A stretch of DNA of 64,000 nucleotides from an uncultured Oscillospiraceae bacterium (GCA_900547105.1 URFL01000004.1:62001-126000); one strand, 5' to 3'; shown: positions 44,001 through 51,492, counted from the first letter of the stretch. The notes: a model not told the origin generated them from the letters alone. A program made the numbers and translations.

Positions 44001-44747
44001 ACTGTGTACGATCTGAACGGCAAGGTGGTACACGAGGCAAATTTCCAAAACGATATCGCGGCAGACAGCACCACGGTGCTCTGCACCATGCCGACGCTGA
44101 CCGGTGTTACTCCCATCCGCTTTGTGCGCACAACGGTGTCGGACAAAGACGGCAACCGGCTGGCGGACAACTTTACCTGGCTGAACGCCACCACCTATCA
44201 GGATTACAAAGCGTTGAACGATCTGGCATCGGTGAAGCTGAGCACCGATCGCGCCACCTTTACCACAGACGGTTCCACCGTCACCGGCAAAGTGACGCTG
44301 CGCAACGACAGCAACACCCCGGCGCTGATGATTCGTGTGAAGCTACAAAACGACAAGGGCGAGCGGGTGCTGCCGGTATATTACGACGACAACTATCTGT
44401 CGCTGATGCCGGGCGAAAGCCGCACCGTCACGATGGAGTTTGACAGCCAGTATCTGAATGGCGGCACGCCGGTTCTGTCGGTGGAGGGTTGGAACATCAC
44501 GGCGGCAGAGATCGACAGTACCACCATTACTCCCGGCGATGTGGACATGAGCGGCACGGTAGACACCGTGGACGCGCTGATGACGCTGCAAGCCGCGGCG
44601 GACAAGGTGGATCTGACCGATACCCAGCAGCAGGCCGCCGATGTCAACGGCGATGCGGATGTGACCGCGCAGGATGCGCTGTTGATTCTGCAAAAAGCGA
44701 CCGGACAGCGCCGCACCTTCCCGTGCGAGGAAAATTCTCGTTCTTGA
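41022..44747 (+). CDS. Secreted GH2 exo-glycosidase with CBM32-like domains and a C-terminal dockerin
   Basis: A 1241-residue exported enzyme. A signal peptide (LLLTASTLVAGMGMAP) is followed by two F5/8 type C (CBM32-like) modules (about residues 35-210 and 210-330) and a GH2 sandwich and barrel. Within the barrel, YCGRNEG puts the acid/base at Glu783 and HSERGLPNIPSYE the nucleophile at Glu841. Sandwich features (WYRNHFVIP, FDAINWKADIYFNGEKIG) resemble exo-beta-glucosaminidase/mannosidase members. Residues 1171-1229 are a dockerin: two Ca-binding repeats, GDVDMSGTVDTVDALMTLQ and DVNGDADVTAQDALLILQ. It would dock on a cohesin scaffold, which is not in the window. The start follows AAGGAGGAG. 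The substrate is unproven. Confidence 0.88.
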   Translation: MWNNLKKGVSLLLTASTLVAGMGMAPMDSAADTPNYRNVALRRAVYQSSAANYNDTGHLVTDGIRSQTDLWEPTISAQYTDSPDAEQPTCAFDGKSATKWLTFHNAAWLQFAFPDGEQATAASYIITSANDAENRDPKSWVVQGSNDGKTFVDLDKQTDQKFASRYASKTYAIASPAAYQYYRLNITENNGDVGTDGNTAPRIQLAEFDLLGKDGKTLVRRSQKEGFASLWRSKGSTDEWVYVDLGGVSSIDKVVLDWNKEGFATAYDIQISDDAKQWLSVYSTDTGKGSEETCTFPTATATYVRLLCKKSNASVFALSEMEVYGTNDVAYTIPAMPAAEADGTQQLTGGNWTVQRASEVEATGEQLASDYNDQSWLPATVPGTVLTSYLNAGAIPDPNIADQQLLISDSFFTADFWYRNHFVIPASQKGQRTWLNFDAINWKADIYFNGEKIGRIDGAFIRGKFDITELANYGGENYLAVYIHKNDNPGEVTLQNKQNAGKNGGILGADNPTIHASIGWDWMPTIRGRNIGIYEDVYLSYSQDVTLSDPWAITDLDVENKDFSSADITVKATVSNPSDKAVTTVVSGTITPGDLAFKSYKITLAAGETRDVTVATVTMKNPQLWWPNTYGDQPLYTASLTATVGGKVSDSRSFTFGVRKFTYDTENPMTIYCNGTRIVCRGGNWGMDDSNLAATPEDYDIKVRMHAEANLTMIRNWVGMTNHRAFYDACDKYGILIWDDFWLANPGDGPNPNDESMFMTNAKDKIARNRYHAAVALYCGRNEGNPPASLDAALRSETTALDGTRYYISHSASGTVSGFGPYSVQNPKWYFENTYTTLHSERGLPNIPSYESMMAMLTEEHAWPIDNVWGIHDFTEGSAQNGNAFQNAMKKYGSYDSLSEFVRIAQMVNYDNHKAMFEAMYPCNSNGILMWMSQSAWPSMVWQTYDYYYDTNAGYFGIKKANQPINAILNQSTNQLSLVNATPNARTGLQTTLTVYDLNGKVVHEANFQNDIAADSTTVLCTMPTLTGVTPIRFVRTTVSDKDGNRLADNFTWLNATTYQDYKALNDLASVKLSTDRATFTTDGSTVTGKVTLRNDSNTPALMIRVKLQNDKGERVLPVYYDDNYLSLMPGESRTVTMEFDSQYLNGGTPVLSVEGWNITAAEIDSTTITPGDVDMSGTVDTVDALMTLQAAADKVDLTDTQQQAADVNGDADVTAQDALLILQKATGQRRTFPCEENSRS

Positions 44748-44775
44748 TTTCTTCTTCTCTTTTCCTTTTTCAAAC

Positions 44776-44807
44776 GAACAGCCCCGGACTTTCGTCCGGG
44801 GCTGTTC
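44776..44807. terminator. Bidirectional terminator after the GH2 gene
   Basis: GAACAGCCCCGGAC and GTCCGGGGCTGTTC form a perfect 14-bp stem with loop TTTC, flanked by TTTTT-rich sequence. The PAP2 gene converges on it from the other side. Confidence 0.88.
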
Positions 44808-44828
44808 ATTTTACATCAGTACACATCT

Positions 44829-45371
44829 TTAGCGGGCAGCTTTGTTTTGGAGCGCCTTTTTCATGATATATGTCGTCGCCATACCGATGGCTGTGCCGAG
44901 CACCACCGATGCCAGCACATCCGAGGGAAAATGCACATACAGATACAGCCGTGAGAAGCCGATCAGCGCCGCCAAAGGAATGGCTGCAGCACCGAATTTG
45001 CGGTTCGCCGCCGTCAGCATAAACGCACCGATCACCGAAGCCAGCGTATGACCGGACGGAAAGGAATAATCGCTCGGATTAGCGATGAGCAGCGGCACCT
45101 GCTCCAGCCAGCAAGGGCGGGAACGGGCAATGAGATTCTTTAAGCACACATTGCCGACCAGCACGCCCACCGCCAAGGCGGCGAACATGGCGATACCGTA
45201 TTTTCGATATTTTTTGGAAATAGTCATGGCGGCCACCGCCACGATCCAGATGACACCGTTGTCACCCAGTGCCGTGATCCTGGGCATGAGGAAATCCATC
45301 ACCCCGCACGACAGAACATCCCGCATCCCGTGCAAAACCGCCCAATCTATTTGTTGCACCCAGTCAAGCAT
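44829..45371 (-). CDS. PAP2-family membrane phosphatase
   Basis: A 180-residue membrane enzyme with the three PAP2 motifs: KNLIARSRP, PSGHT (in DYSFPSGHTLASVIGAF) and SRLYLYVHFPSDVLASVVLG. Members hydrolyse lipid pyrophosphates such as undecaprenyl-PP or phosphatidylglycerol-phosphate; a role in undecaprenyl-phosphate recycling is possible. ATG 45371 is preferred over GTG 45380 because GAGGTG is then the ribosome site. It follows the P-type ATPase by 30 bases and ends at a terminator, so it is probably in the same ECF-sigma-controlled unit. Confidence 0.87.
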   Translation of the reverse strand: MLDWVQQIDWAVLHGMRDVLSCGVMDFLMPRITALGDNGVIWIVAVAAMTISKKYRKYGIAMFAALAVGVLVGNVCLKNLIARSRPCWLEQVPLLIANPSDYSFPSGHTLASVIGAFMLTAANRKFGAAAIPLAALIGFSRLYLYVHFPSDVLASVVLGTAIGMATTYIMKKALQNKAAR

Positions 45372-45401
45372 TTTTGTCACCTCGTATATTTCCTGTCGAC
45401 A

Positions 45402-47630
45402 TCAAGCACCATGCCGGCCATATACCGGTTTCTTTTGCGGCACCGGCATTTTCCATAGCACCGCCAGCAGCACGCCGGGAAGCACGACCAGCGGCAGCAG
45501 CCGGGCACCCGCGAGCCCCAGCGACGGCAGCTGCAGCAGCGACGAAAACAGCAGCACCGCGCCAAAGAAGCCCAGCACCGATGCCGCGCTGAGGAATGCT
45601 CGCAGCGGATTGAGCGGCAGGCTGGCTTTTACCACACCCGCAAGGCTGATGATACCCACCGTGAGATACATCAGCAAATTCGCCTGCGCCCGATCCACGC
45701 CAAGGGCAGGAACAGCGAGAAAAATCGCTGTGCAGCAGAGGAAAATCGCCACGCTGTTGGGCAAAGCAGCCCGCATCGCGCTGCCGAGAAAGGTACCCTC
45801 CACTTTGCGGTCGTTGCGTTCAAAGGACATAAAAAACGCCGGGAAGCCCTCGATGACCGCGTCAATCAGCGTGATTTGGATAGGGATAAAAGGGAAATCG
45901 GTATTCAGCAGCAAACAAAGCGCGCACAGCAACACCGAATAGATGGTTTTGATAAAAAACACGCCCGCCGATTTGGTCAAATTGTTGATGACCCGACGCC
46001 CCTCGGAGATGACATCCCGCAGCACAGCGAAATCGGAATTCAGCAGCACCAGCTGGGCGGTCTGCTTGGCGGCGTCGCTGCCGTTTCCCATGGCGGCGGA
46101 GCAATCCGCTTGCCGCATCGCCAGCAGATCGTTCACGCCATCGCCGGTCATCGCCACCTTGTGCCCCCGCTGTTGCAAAGCAGCGACCAACACCTTTTTC
46201 TGCTCCGGGGTAACGCGACCGAACACGGTATGCGTTTCGGCGGCGCGCACCAGCTGTTCATCGGTCAGACCGGTCGCGTCCAGCAGGCGGTCCGCGTTGC
46301 GCACGCCGCAAAGCTTTGCAACCGCGGCGGCAGCCACCGGATTATCACCGGAGATGATCTTCACCTCCACCCCCTGCTCATAAAAATAGTGAATGGTCTG
46401 CACGGCATTTTTACGCAGCTTGTCCGCAATCACGATGGTGGCGACAAGCTCGACATGATCGGCATCGACCTCTCCCCGGCAGATGCCGACAAACAGCACA
46501 CGTTTGCCTTGCTCCATCAGCGCTTTTGCCGACGGTGGGATTGGGCGGCATAGCTTTTCCGGTGCCCCCAGCACCAGCGTTCGCCCATCGGTCAGCGTGA
46601 CCGATGACCATTTCCGTTCGGAGGAAAAGGGTGTGGCATCCACAATCGCATACGGTTCGGTGCGGGAGAACCGCTCGTTCAGCGCACGGAAGGTGGAGTT
46701 GTTATCGTCGGTATGCACAAGATAAGTCGCCATCAACCGCTGAAACGTGGTTTCGTCAATCGTGGGATACACCTTTTCCACTTCCAGACATCCTTCGGTG
46801 AGGGTGCCGGTTTTGTCCAGACACACCACATCGCAATGGGCAAGGTTTTCCAGCGAATGCAGATCCCGCACCAGCACATTTTTCTTGGACAAGCGGATCA
46901 CCCCCACTGCCAGACCGATGCTGATGAGCAGCACCAACCCCTTGGGGAGCATTCCCAGCAGCCCCGCCGATGTCGCCACCACCGCGGCATCCACCGCCGC
47001 GCCGCGGACAAAGAACGCCTGCACAAACAGCAGCGCCCCCAACGGCACGATAAGAAAGCTGGTGAATTTGGTGACCTTTTTCATGGACGCCAGCAGCTCG
47101 GAACGGGCGCTCTTCGTCTTTTTGACCTCATCCACCATCTGGGCGGTAAAACACTCGTCCACACCGCATTCCGCCTGTGCGAGGCAGCGTCCCGCGATCA
47201 CGCTGCTGCCGGAAAGCAGCTTGTCGCCCGGCAGCTTGACCACCGGCTCGGATTCGCCGGTCAGGATGGATTCGTTGACCTCCAGCCGTCCCTCCTGCAG
47301 TACACAATCGGTGCAGATGGCGCTGCCGCCGGTCAGCACCAGCACATCTCCCGTGCGAATCTCCTCCGGACGGATGGTGGTTTCCTCCCCGCCGCGGAGA
47401 ACCGTGACCACCGGCTGCGCCAGCAGAGTTAGCCGCTCGATCTGCCGCTTGGCTTTGATCTCCTGTACAATACCGACCACCGTGTTGATAAGGATAATGA
47501 AAATAAACAAAATGTTTTTCCACGCGCCGACAGCTGCCAATGCGACCGCGATCATCAGGTTGAGCGCGTTGAACACCGTGCAGATATTGTCCCGCAAGAT
47601 TTGCGGAATCGTTTTGGTGGCGTTGTTCAT
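45402..47630 (-). CDS. P-type cation-transporting ATPase
   Basis: A 742-residue pump of the HAD-type E1-E2 family. Key motifs: ILTGESEPV (A domain), the phosphorylated aspartate in VVCLDKTGTLTEG, and MTGDGVNDLLAMRQADCSAAM (hinge). The fourth membrane helix reads LLGMLPKGLVLLISI, where classical Ca pumps have PEGL; related bacterial ATPases vary here, so the ion cannot be assigned (Ca-type CtpE relatives are one option). The N-terminus is short, lacking part of the usual region before the first helix. The start follows GGGAGG. Its promoter copies that of the neighbouring sigma-factor operon. Confidence 0.88.
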   Translation of the reverse strand: MNNATKTIPQILRDNICTVFNALNLMIAVALAAVGAWKNILFIFIILINTVVGIVQEIKAKRQIERLTLLAQPVVTVLRGGEETTIRPEEIRTGDVLVLTGGSAICTDCVLQEGRLEVNESILTGESEPVVKLPGDKLLSGSSVIAGRCLAQAECGVDECFTAQMVDEVKKTKSARSELLASMKKVTKFTSFLIVPLGALLFVQAFFVRGAAVDAAVVATSAGLLGMLPKGLVLLISIGLAVGVIRLSKKNVLVRDLHSLENLAHCDVVCLDKTGTLTEGCLEVEKVYPTIDETTFQRLMATYLVHTDDNNSTFRALNERFSRTEPYAIVDATPFSSERKWSSVTLTDGRTLVLGAPEKLCRPIPPSAKALMEQGKRVLFVGICRGEVDADHVELVATIVIADKLRKNAVQTIHYFYEQGVEVKIISGDNPVAAAAVAKLCGVRNADRLLDATGLTDEQLVRAAETHTVFGRVTPEQKKVLVAALQQRGHKVAMTGDGVNDLLAMRQADCSAAMGNGSDAAKQTAQLVLLNSDFAVLRDVISEGRRVINNLTKSAGVFFIKTIYSVLLCALCLLLNTDFPFIPIQITLIDAVIEGFPAFFMSFERNDRKVEGTFLGSAMRAALPNSVAIFLCCTAIFLAVPALGVDRAQANLLMYLTVGIISLAGVVKASLPLNPLRAFLSAASVLGFFGAVLLFSSLLQLPSLGLAGARLLPLVVLPGVLLAVLWKMPVPQKKPVYGRHGA

Positions 47631-47663
47631 ATCTATTCCTCCCACTTTTGGCTTTTCATCCTC

Positions 47664-47693
47664 TTACACGCAGCGGCAAGCGAAAGGTTGGTA
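47664..47693 (-). promoter_or_regulatory. ECF-sigma promoter of the P-type ATPase gene
   Basis: The minus strand reads TACCAACC, 15 bases, CGTGTAA. The same two elements with the same 15-base spacing occur in front of the ECF sigma operon (49494-49523). The -35 AACC / -10 CGT form is typical of ECF sigma factors. It starts right beside the terminator of the sigma operon. Confidence 0.75.
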
Positions 47694-47730
47694 AAAAAAT
47701 CGACCCCCGATGAACGGAGGTCAATTTTTT
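47694..47730 (-). terminator. Terminator of the ECF sigma operon
   Basis: AAAAAAT-GACC pairs with GGTC-ATTTTTT (one mismatch) with a T-run in the minus direction, directly downstream of the zinc-ribbon sensor gene. Confidence 0.8.
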
Positions 47731-47739
47731 CGTTAGGCG

Positions 47740-48648
47740 TTATGAAATTTTGTTGCCGCAGTGGTGACAGAAGCTGTCTTTAGCGCCCACCTTGCTGCCG
47801 CAGCTGTTGCAGCGAGCACCCAGCGCGGCACCGCAACAGGAGCAGTACAAATGCTCGGCGGGTTGTGCCGCCCCGCAGCCGGTGCACACCGCCATGCTGC
47901 GCTTGTAGATTTTGTAAACGATCAGCCCGACAAGGTTGGTGAACAGTCCGATCAGCCCCCAATACAACGGCGACAGCTTGCAGGCGGCGGCATCCTTGTA
48001 CAGCCACAGCGCCACCAGCACCCAGTAGACGCAGAAGAACAGCATCGCCAGCGCGGCCGTCGCTTTCAGCACCGTCATACCGCCGGGCACCGAGGTGGGC
48101 ACGGTGATGACATACACCTTGCTGTCGCTGCCGTGAACACCCACGCGGCTGAGCATATAAATGGATTTGGCGGACAGGCTGCTTTCAAAGGCGCTGTCGT
48201 CATCATAATCGGTGCGAATTTTTCCAAAATCCTTATTGATGATGGATTGCAGCATAAACTCTTCGCTTTTCACATACTGGAACACCGCGTTCGGGTGGGC
48301 GGCAGATGTGAGATACTTCTTTTCGCTGCCCGCCTTGACAAGCTCCAGTGTGCCGGCAGAAAAGGGGGAGCTTTTCGCGGAATAGGTCACCTGATTGCTG
48401 CCGTCCAAAACCAGCACATCCACCACATCCGCCGACGCGGCGGCGGTGTTGTCCACCGCTGTTTTCAGCGCGGCATCATCCTTCGCTTCATCCAGCCGGG
48501 AATACTGCCACGCGAAATTCAGCCGTTCGCGATAGAGATATCCCACCGTGCCGGCACAAGCCAGCCCCGCTACCACCGCCAGCACCAGATACCAAACGGC
48601 GATCTTTTTGAAATTCCACTTGGATAAGATGTTTTCAAGCCTGTTCAT
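47740..48648 (-). CDS. Two-helix membrane protein with extracellular sensor-like domain and C-terminal zinc ribbons
   Basis: A 302-residue protein I do not recognise as a named family. It has an N-terminal membrane helix (IAVWYLVLAVVAGLACAGTVGYL), then an extracytoplasmic region of about 160 residues rich in short polar stretches (DVLVLDGSNQVTYSAKSSPF), a second membrane part (VLKATAALAMLFFCVYWVLVALWLY) and SPLYWGLIGLFTNLVGLIVYKIY. It ends with two or more CxxC zinc ribbons (MAVCTGCGAA, YCSCCGAALGARCNSCGSKVGAKDSFCHHCG). Last gene of the ECF sigma operon, overlapping the 94-residue gene by 14 bases; a role in signalling to or restraining the sigma factor is plausible but inferred. Confidence 0.7.
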   Translation of the reverse strand: MNRLENILSKWNFKKIAVWYLVLAVVAGLACAGTVGYLYRERLNFAWQYSRLDEAKDDAALKTAVDNTAAASADVVDVLVLDGSNQVTYSAKSSPFSAGTLELVKAGSEKKYLTSAAHPNAVFQYVKSEEFMLQSIINKDFGKIRTDYDDDSAFESSLSAKSIYMLSRVGVHGSDSKVYVITVPTSVPGGMTVLKATAALAMLFFCVYWVLVALWLYKDAAACKLSPLYWGLIGLFTNLVGLIVYKIYKRSMAVCTGCGAAQPAEHLYCSCCGAALGARCNSCGSKVGAKDSFCHHCGNKIS

Positions 48649-48919
48649 AAACGTTTCCTCCTTGATGGGTGGTTTTGCCGGAGAGCAATACCGGCAACAG
48701 CAACACAACGCTCAGCGACATAAAGACGAGCGGCGCGATCAGCACCGTGAGCGACACACCGGCGAACACCAGCAGCGCCGGAACCAGCACCACCATCGCG
48801 CACAGCAGCACAAAAATGCGGGATTGCACCCGCTGCTTGCGTGCCGCGCGCAGCTCTTCGCATTTTTGCTCGATCGCCGGGGTCAGCCGGTCGATCATGC
48901 CTTCTACATTCGAGCTCAT
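48635..48919 (-). CDS. Small membrane protein, possible anti-sigma partner
   Basis: A 94-residue protein with a charged cytosolic N-terminus (MSSNVEGMIDRLTPAIEQKCEELRAARKQRVQ) and two membrane helices (IFVLLCAMVVLVPALLVFAG and LTVLIAPLVFMSLSVVLLLPVLL). It overlaps the sigma gene by four bases and the next gene by 14 bases. Position and layout suit an anti-sigma factor that holds the sigma at the membrane, but no zinc-binding anti-sigma (HxxxCxxC) motif is present, so this is inference. Confidence 0.7.
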   Translation of the reverse strand: MSSNVEGMIDRLTPAIEQKCEELRAARKQRVQSRIFVLLCAMVVLVPALLVFAGVSLTVLIAPLVFMSLSVVLLLPVLLSGKTTHQGGNVYEQA

Positions 48920-49464
48920 ATGTCCTCCGTCCTTTCTTTTCGGTTTAGTTTTTTTCGCAACTTCACCGTGCCGTCATGGATACGGCTTTTAACGGTTTTC
49001 GGCTGCACGCCGATACGTTCGGCGATCTGTGCCAGTGTTAGATCCTCCACATATTTCAGCCTGATCGCCAGCGCCTGTTCCGGCGGGAGGGAATCCATCG
49101 CCGTCAACAGCTGCTCGTACCGGAGCTTTTGTTCCACCTCGTCCGCCACATTCCGCTCGTCCTCCAAGGGTAGGGAGTCGATGTCCGCCACCGGAATGCG
49201 ATGGCGGCGCAGATAGTCGAGATAGCTGTTTTTTGCGATAGTGATCAGCCATGTGCCGAACCCGGCGCTGCCCCCCGGATCAAACTGTTCGATGTGGCGG
49301 ATCATCTTGAGAAAGGTTTCCTGTGTCAGATCCTCGGTCAGCGTTTCGTCCGCTGTGGTTTTCAAGAGGAAGCCGGAAACATAGTGGTAATACAGCCGAA
49401 TCAGCTCGTCGAACGCCTGACGATCGCCGCGCTGGCATTTTTTAATCAGCGCTTTTTCATTCAC
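48916..49464 (-). CDS. ECF-type RNA polymerase sigma factor
   Basis: A 182-residue sigma-70-family factor containing only regions 2 and 4. Region 2: GDRQAFDELIRLYYHYVSGF and LTEDLTQETFLKMIRHIEQF with GFGTWLITIAKNSYLDYLRR. Region 4: LPPEQALAIRLKYVEDLTLAQIAERIGVQPKTVKSRIHDG. Start is GTG 49464, with GGAGGGGG just upstream; the nearby ATG is out of frame. It heads a three-gene operon with two membrane proteins and is preceded by a promoter of ECF type, so it is probably autoregulated, and it likely also transcribes the P-type ATPase gene. Confidence 0.9.
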   Translation of the reverse strand: MNEKALIKKCQRGDRQAFDELIRLYYHYVSGFLLKTTADETLTEDLTQETFLKMIRHIEQFDPGGSAGFGTWLITIAKNSYLDYLRRHRIPVADIDSLPLEDERNVADEVEQKLRYEQLLTAMDSLPPEQALAIRLKYVEDLTLAQIAERIGVQPKTVKSRIHDGTVKLRKKLNRKERTEDI

Positions 49465-49493
49465 CGTTTCCCCCTCCTTCTTGTTGTCACTTA

Positions 49494-49523
49494 TTACACG
49501 CCATAAAAGCACTTTGGTTGGTA
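49494..49523 (-). promoter_or_regulatory. ECF-sigma promoter of the sigma factor operon
   Basis: Minus-strand TACCAACC, 15 bases, CGTGTAA, identical in both elements and spacing to the promoter at 47664-47693. It ends 30 bases upstream of the GTG start. Confidence 0.75.
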
Positions 49524-49552
49524 GAAATTTTTTGTGATGAATATATTTTTCA

Positions 49553-49586
49553 AAAGAAAAAGCCATGCGGATACCCCTGCATGGCT
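49553..49586 (-). terminator. Terminator of the DUF308-birA unit
   Basis: AGCCATGC and GCATGGCT form the stem; the minus strand continues TTTTTCTTTTG. It begins six bases past the birA stop codon. Confidence 0.82.
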
Positions 49587-49591
49587 CTCGT

Positions 49592-50554
49592 TCACTTTTT
49601 CTGTTCGTTGACCCGCAAGGTGATCTCCCCGCTGCGCAGATGCGCAACGGAGCCGTCGGGATGGCGAATCTCCAGTGCGCCGTGGTCGTCGATCGCGGTG
49701 GCAACCCCCACGCGGGTCTGGTCGTTTTGCTCGTAGGTAACGCCGTGCCCCAGCACCATCGACCAGCGACGATAGTCTTCCATAAACCCGGTATCCGCCG
49801 GATCGTAGCGCAGCAAGCCATTGACAATGGCGGCTGCCAACCGGTTTTTGGCGCCGCCGTCCGCATCCACAAAGCCCATCACGCCGCTCAGCTCGTCCGG
49901 CACCGTCCCGGCGCGCAGGTTCACCCCCACGCCGATCATCAGGTGGCTGACCTGTCCGGTTTCCACATCCGAGATCGCCTCGGTCAAAATGCCGCCTATC
50001 TTGCGCCCATCCAAAAACAGGTCGTTGACCCATTTGATACGCGGCTGTTTGCCGCACACCTCGCGGATGGCGCGTGCCGTGCACACCGCCGCATAGGCGG
50101 TCACGCCGGTGAGCTGCGCCACAGTGGTATCCGGTGCCATCGCCAAGGTGAGATACAATCCGGTATCCCGCGGCGAATAAAACGCGCGTCCGCGCCGCCC
50201 CCGCCCGGCGGTCTGTTCCTCCGCCACCACCACAAAGCAGCTTTCCGACGATTGGGATAAACGGCGGCGCGCCTCTTCGTTGGTAGAATCCACCGACGAT
50301 ACCGCATACACCGGCACCGCCGGATCGGACAAGGCAGCTTTGATCGCGGCGGCGGACAAGCGGTCGCAATCCTCCGCCAGCCGGTACCCTCGGTTGGTGG
50401 AGGATTCGATCGCGTAGCCCTCCTGTTTCAGCGCCCCGATCGCCTTCCACACCGCGTTGCGGGAAACGCCGTATTGCTCCGCCAGCTCCTGTCCGGACAC
50501 GCTCTCGCCGCGCTGGCTTTCCAGCCGCGCCAGCAGTTGCTCCTTGAGTGTCAT
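49592..50554 (-). CDS. birA: Bifunctional biotin ligase / biotin operon repressor
   Basis: Attaches biotin to carboxylase subunits and, loaded with biotinyl-AMP, represses biotin genes. The 320 residues have an N-terminal winged helix (SGQELAEQYGVSRNAVWKAIGALKQEGYAI), so this is the regulatory form. The catalytic domain shows SVDSTNEEARR, the biotinyl-AMP loop AEEQTAGRGRRGRAFYSP and KWVNDLFLDGRKIGGILTE, and the C-terminal SH3-like domain follows (TRVGVATAIDDHGALEI). It follows the DUF308 gene by 27 bases. A matching operator is present upstream of bioY at 39287-39320. Confidence 0.94.
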   Translation of the reverse strand: MTLKEQLLARLESQRGESVSGQELAEQYGVSRNAVWKAIGALKQEGYAIESSTNRGYRLAEDCDRLSAAAIKAALSDPAVPVYAVSSVDSTNEEARRRLSQSSESCFVVVAEEQTAGRGRRGRAFYSPRDTGLYLTLAMAPDTTVAQLTGVTAYAAVCTARAIREVCGKQPRIKWVNDLFLDGRKIGGILTEAISDVETGQVSHLMIGVGVNLRAGTVPDELSGVMGFVDADGGAKNRLAAAIVNGLLRYDPADTGFMEDYRRWSMVLGHGVTYEQNDQTRVGVATAIDDHGALEIRHPDGSVAHLRSGEITLRVNEQKK

Positions 50555-50581
50555 TCTGTCACCCCTACCCCTGCGCCGCCA

Positions 50582-51124
50582 TCACTGGTTCATATACTTG
50601 GACACCCGCGTCAGCAGCCACAGATCCGACACGCCGTCGAAAATCAAACCGATGCCCATCAGCATAATGCCGACATTCGCCGCCATCAGCGGGTTGAACA
50701 GCAGAGCCCCACCGAAAATCACGGTGACGATCGCCACCACCAGCGCCGCGCCCCAGTTTTGGTAGCCGGCACGCCGGAGGTTGAGCGCCTGCTGCAGATC
50801 CATAAAGCCATGCAGCAAAATCACAATCCCGCACAGCACCGGAATCAGCGACAGGATCATGTCCGGTTTCGCGATAATCCACACGCCCAGCACCGCAAAC
50901 ACCAGCCCCATCAGGAAATCCACCTGAAAGAGCGAGGCATTATCCCGCTGGCGCAAATACGAAACGATATACGCCACGCCGCTGAGCACCAGCGCAGCCC
51001 CCACCACATAGCAAAACACCGTGCCCACAACCTCCGGCCAGATCACCAGCACCAAACCAAGCACCACGCAGATAATGGCCGACAGCACCGCATTGATTTT
51101 GATATTTCGCAAAAAGTCTTTCAT
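50582..51124 (-). CDS. DUF308/HdeD-like membrane protein
   Basis: A 180-residue protein with about six membrane helices arranged as short pairs (SAIICVVLGLVLVIWPEVVG; FLMGLVFAVLGVWIIAKPD; AALVVAIVTVIFGGALLFNP). The repeated helix-WP/NP-helix pattern is characteristic of DUF308/HdeD proteins, whose function in Firmicutes is unknown (acid resistance in E. coli HdeD). First gene of a unit with birA; no strong promoter was recognised upstream. Confidence 0.85.
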   Translation of the reverse strand: MKDFLRNIKINAVLSAIICVVLGLVLVIWPEVVGTVFCYVVGAALVLSGVAYIVSYLRQRDNASLFQVDFLMGLVFAVLGVWIIAKPDMILSLIPVLCGIVILLHGFMDLQQALNLRRAGYQNWGAALVVAIVTVIFGGALLFNPLMAANVGIMLMGIGLIFDGVSDLWLLTRVSKYMNQ

Positions 51125-51325
51125 CGTCTTTTCTCTCCTTTAATAAAGATCACCCTTATCATAGCCGATATTTATGAATTTTTCTACCCTTTTTACCGGT
51201 TTTGGCGCGACAAATGCAACGATCTTTCGGGGCGTCGACCCACCCCGCGCGTTTGTTTGGCGTGTTTGCCAAAAACGCGTCGCTTTTTTTGTGTAAATTC
51301 GTCGTGGTTGGATGCGGTTTCCACT
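51125..51325. other. Intergenic stretch between DUF308 gene and adhE promoter
   Basis: No coding region with a credible ribosome site. Only a weak TATGAT-like -10 for the DUF308 gene and AT-rich tracts around 51180 and 51287 were seen. Nothing else is recognised here. Confidence 0.5.
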
Positions 51326-51354
51326 TGACACTTTTCGCGAAAGTCGGTATACTT
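51326..51354 (+). promoter_or_regulatory. adhE promoter
   Basis: TTGACA, 17 bases, TATACT. The spacer contains the perfect palindrome TTTCGCGAAA (51334-51343), a possible operator. It implies a leader of about 180 bases. Confidence 0.8.
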
Positions 51355-51376
51355 AGCTTGTATCCTTCGGGAGATG

Positions 51377-51416
51377 GCGACGGTGCCTTTGGGTTTTGGC
51401 CGCGCGGCACAGTCGC
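51377..51416 (+). other. Hairpin in the adhE leader
   Basis: GCGACGGTGCC pairs with GGCACAGTCGC (11 positions, one mismatch) around a loop of 18 bases, shortly after the predicted start of transcription. No U-run follows; it may stabilise the leader or take part in regulation. Confidence 0.55.
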
Positions 51417-51476
51417 TATATGAACGCAGCATTCCCAGCCATCCGGAACCAGCGGCGTTTTTATTTTCGGTGAATG

Positions 51477-51492
51477 TGTTAAATTATTAACA
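51477..51492. promoter_or_regulatory. Rex operator upstream of adhE
   Basis: TGTTAAATTATTAACA is a perfect 16-base palindrome matching the core of the Rex site TTGTTAANNNNTTAACAA. Rex senses NADH/NAD+ and typically represses adhE in Clostridia. It lies 48 bases before the start codon and about 125 bases downstream of the consensus promoter, so it would act as a roadblock or on a second, weaker promoter. Confidence 0.8.
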
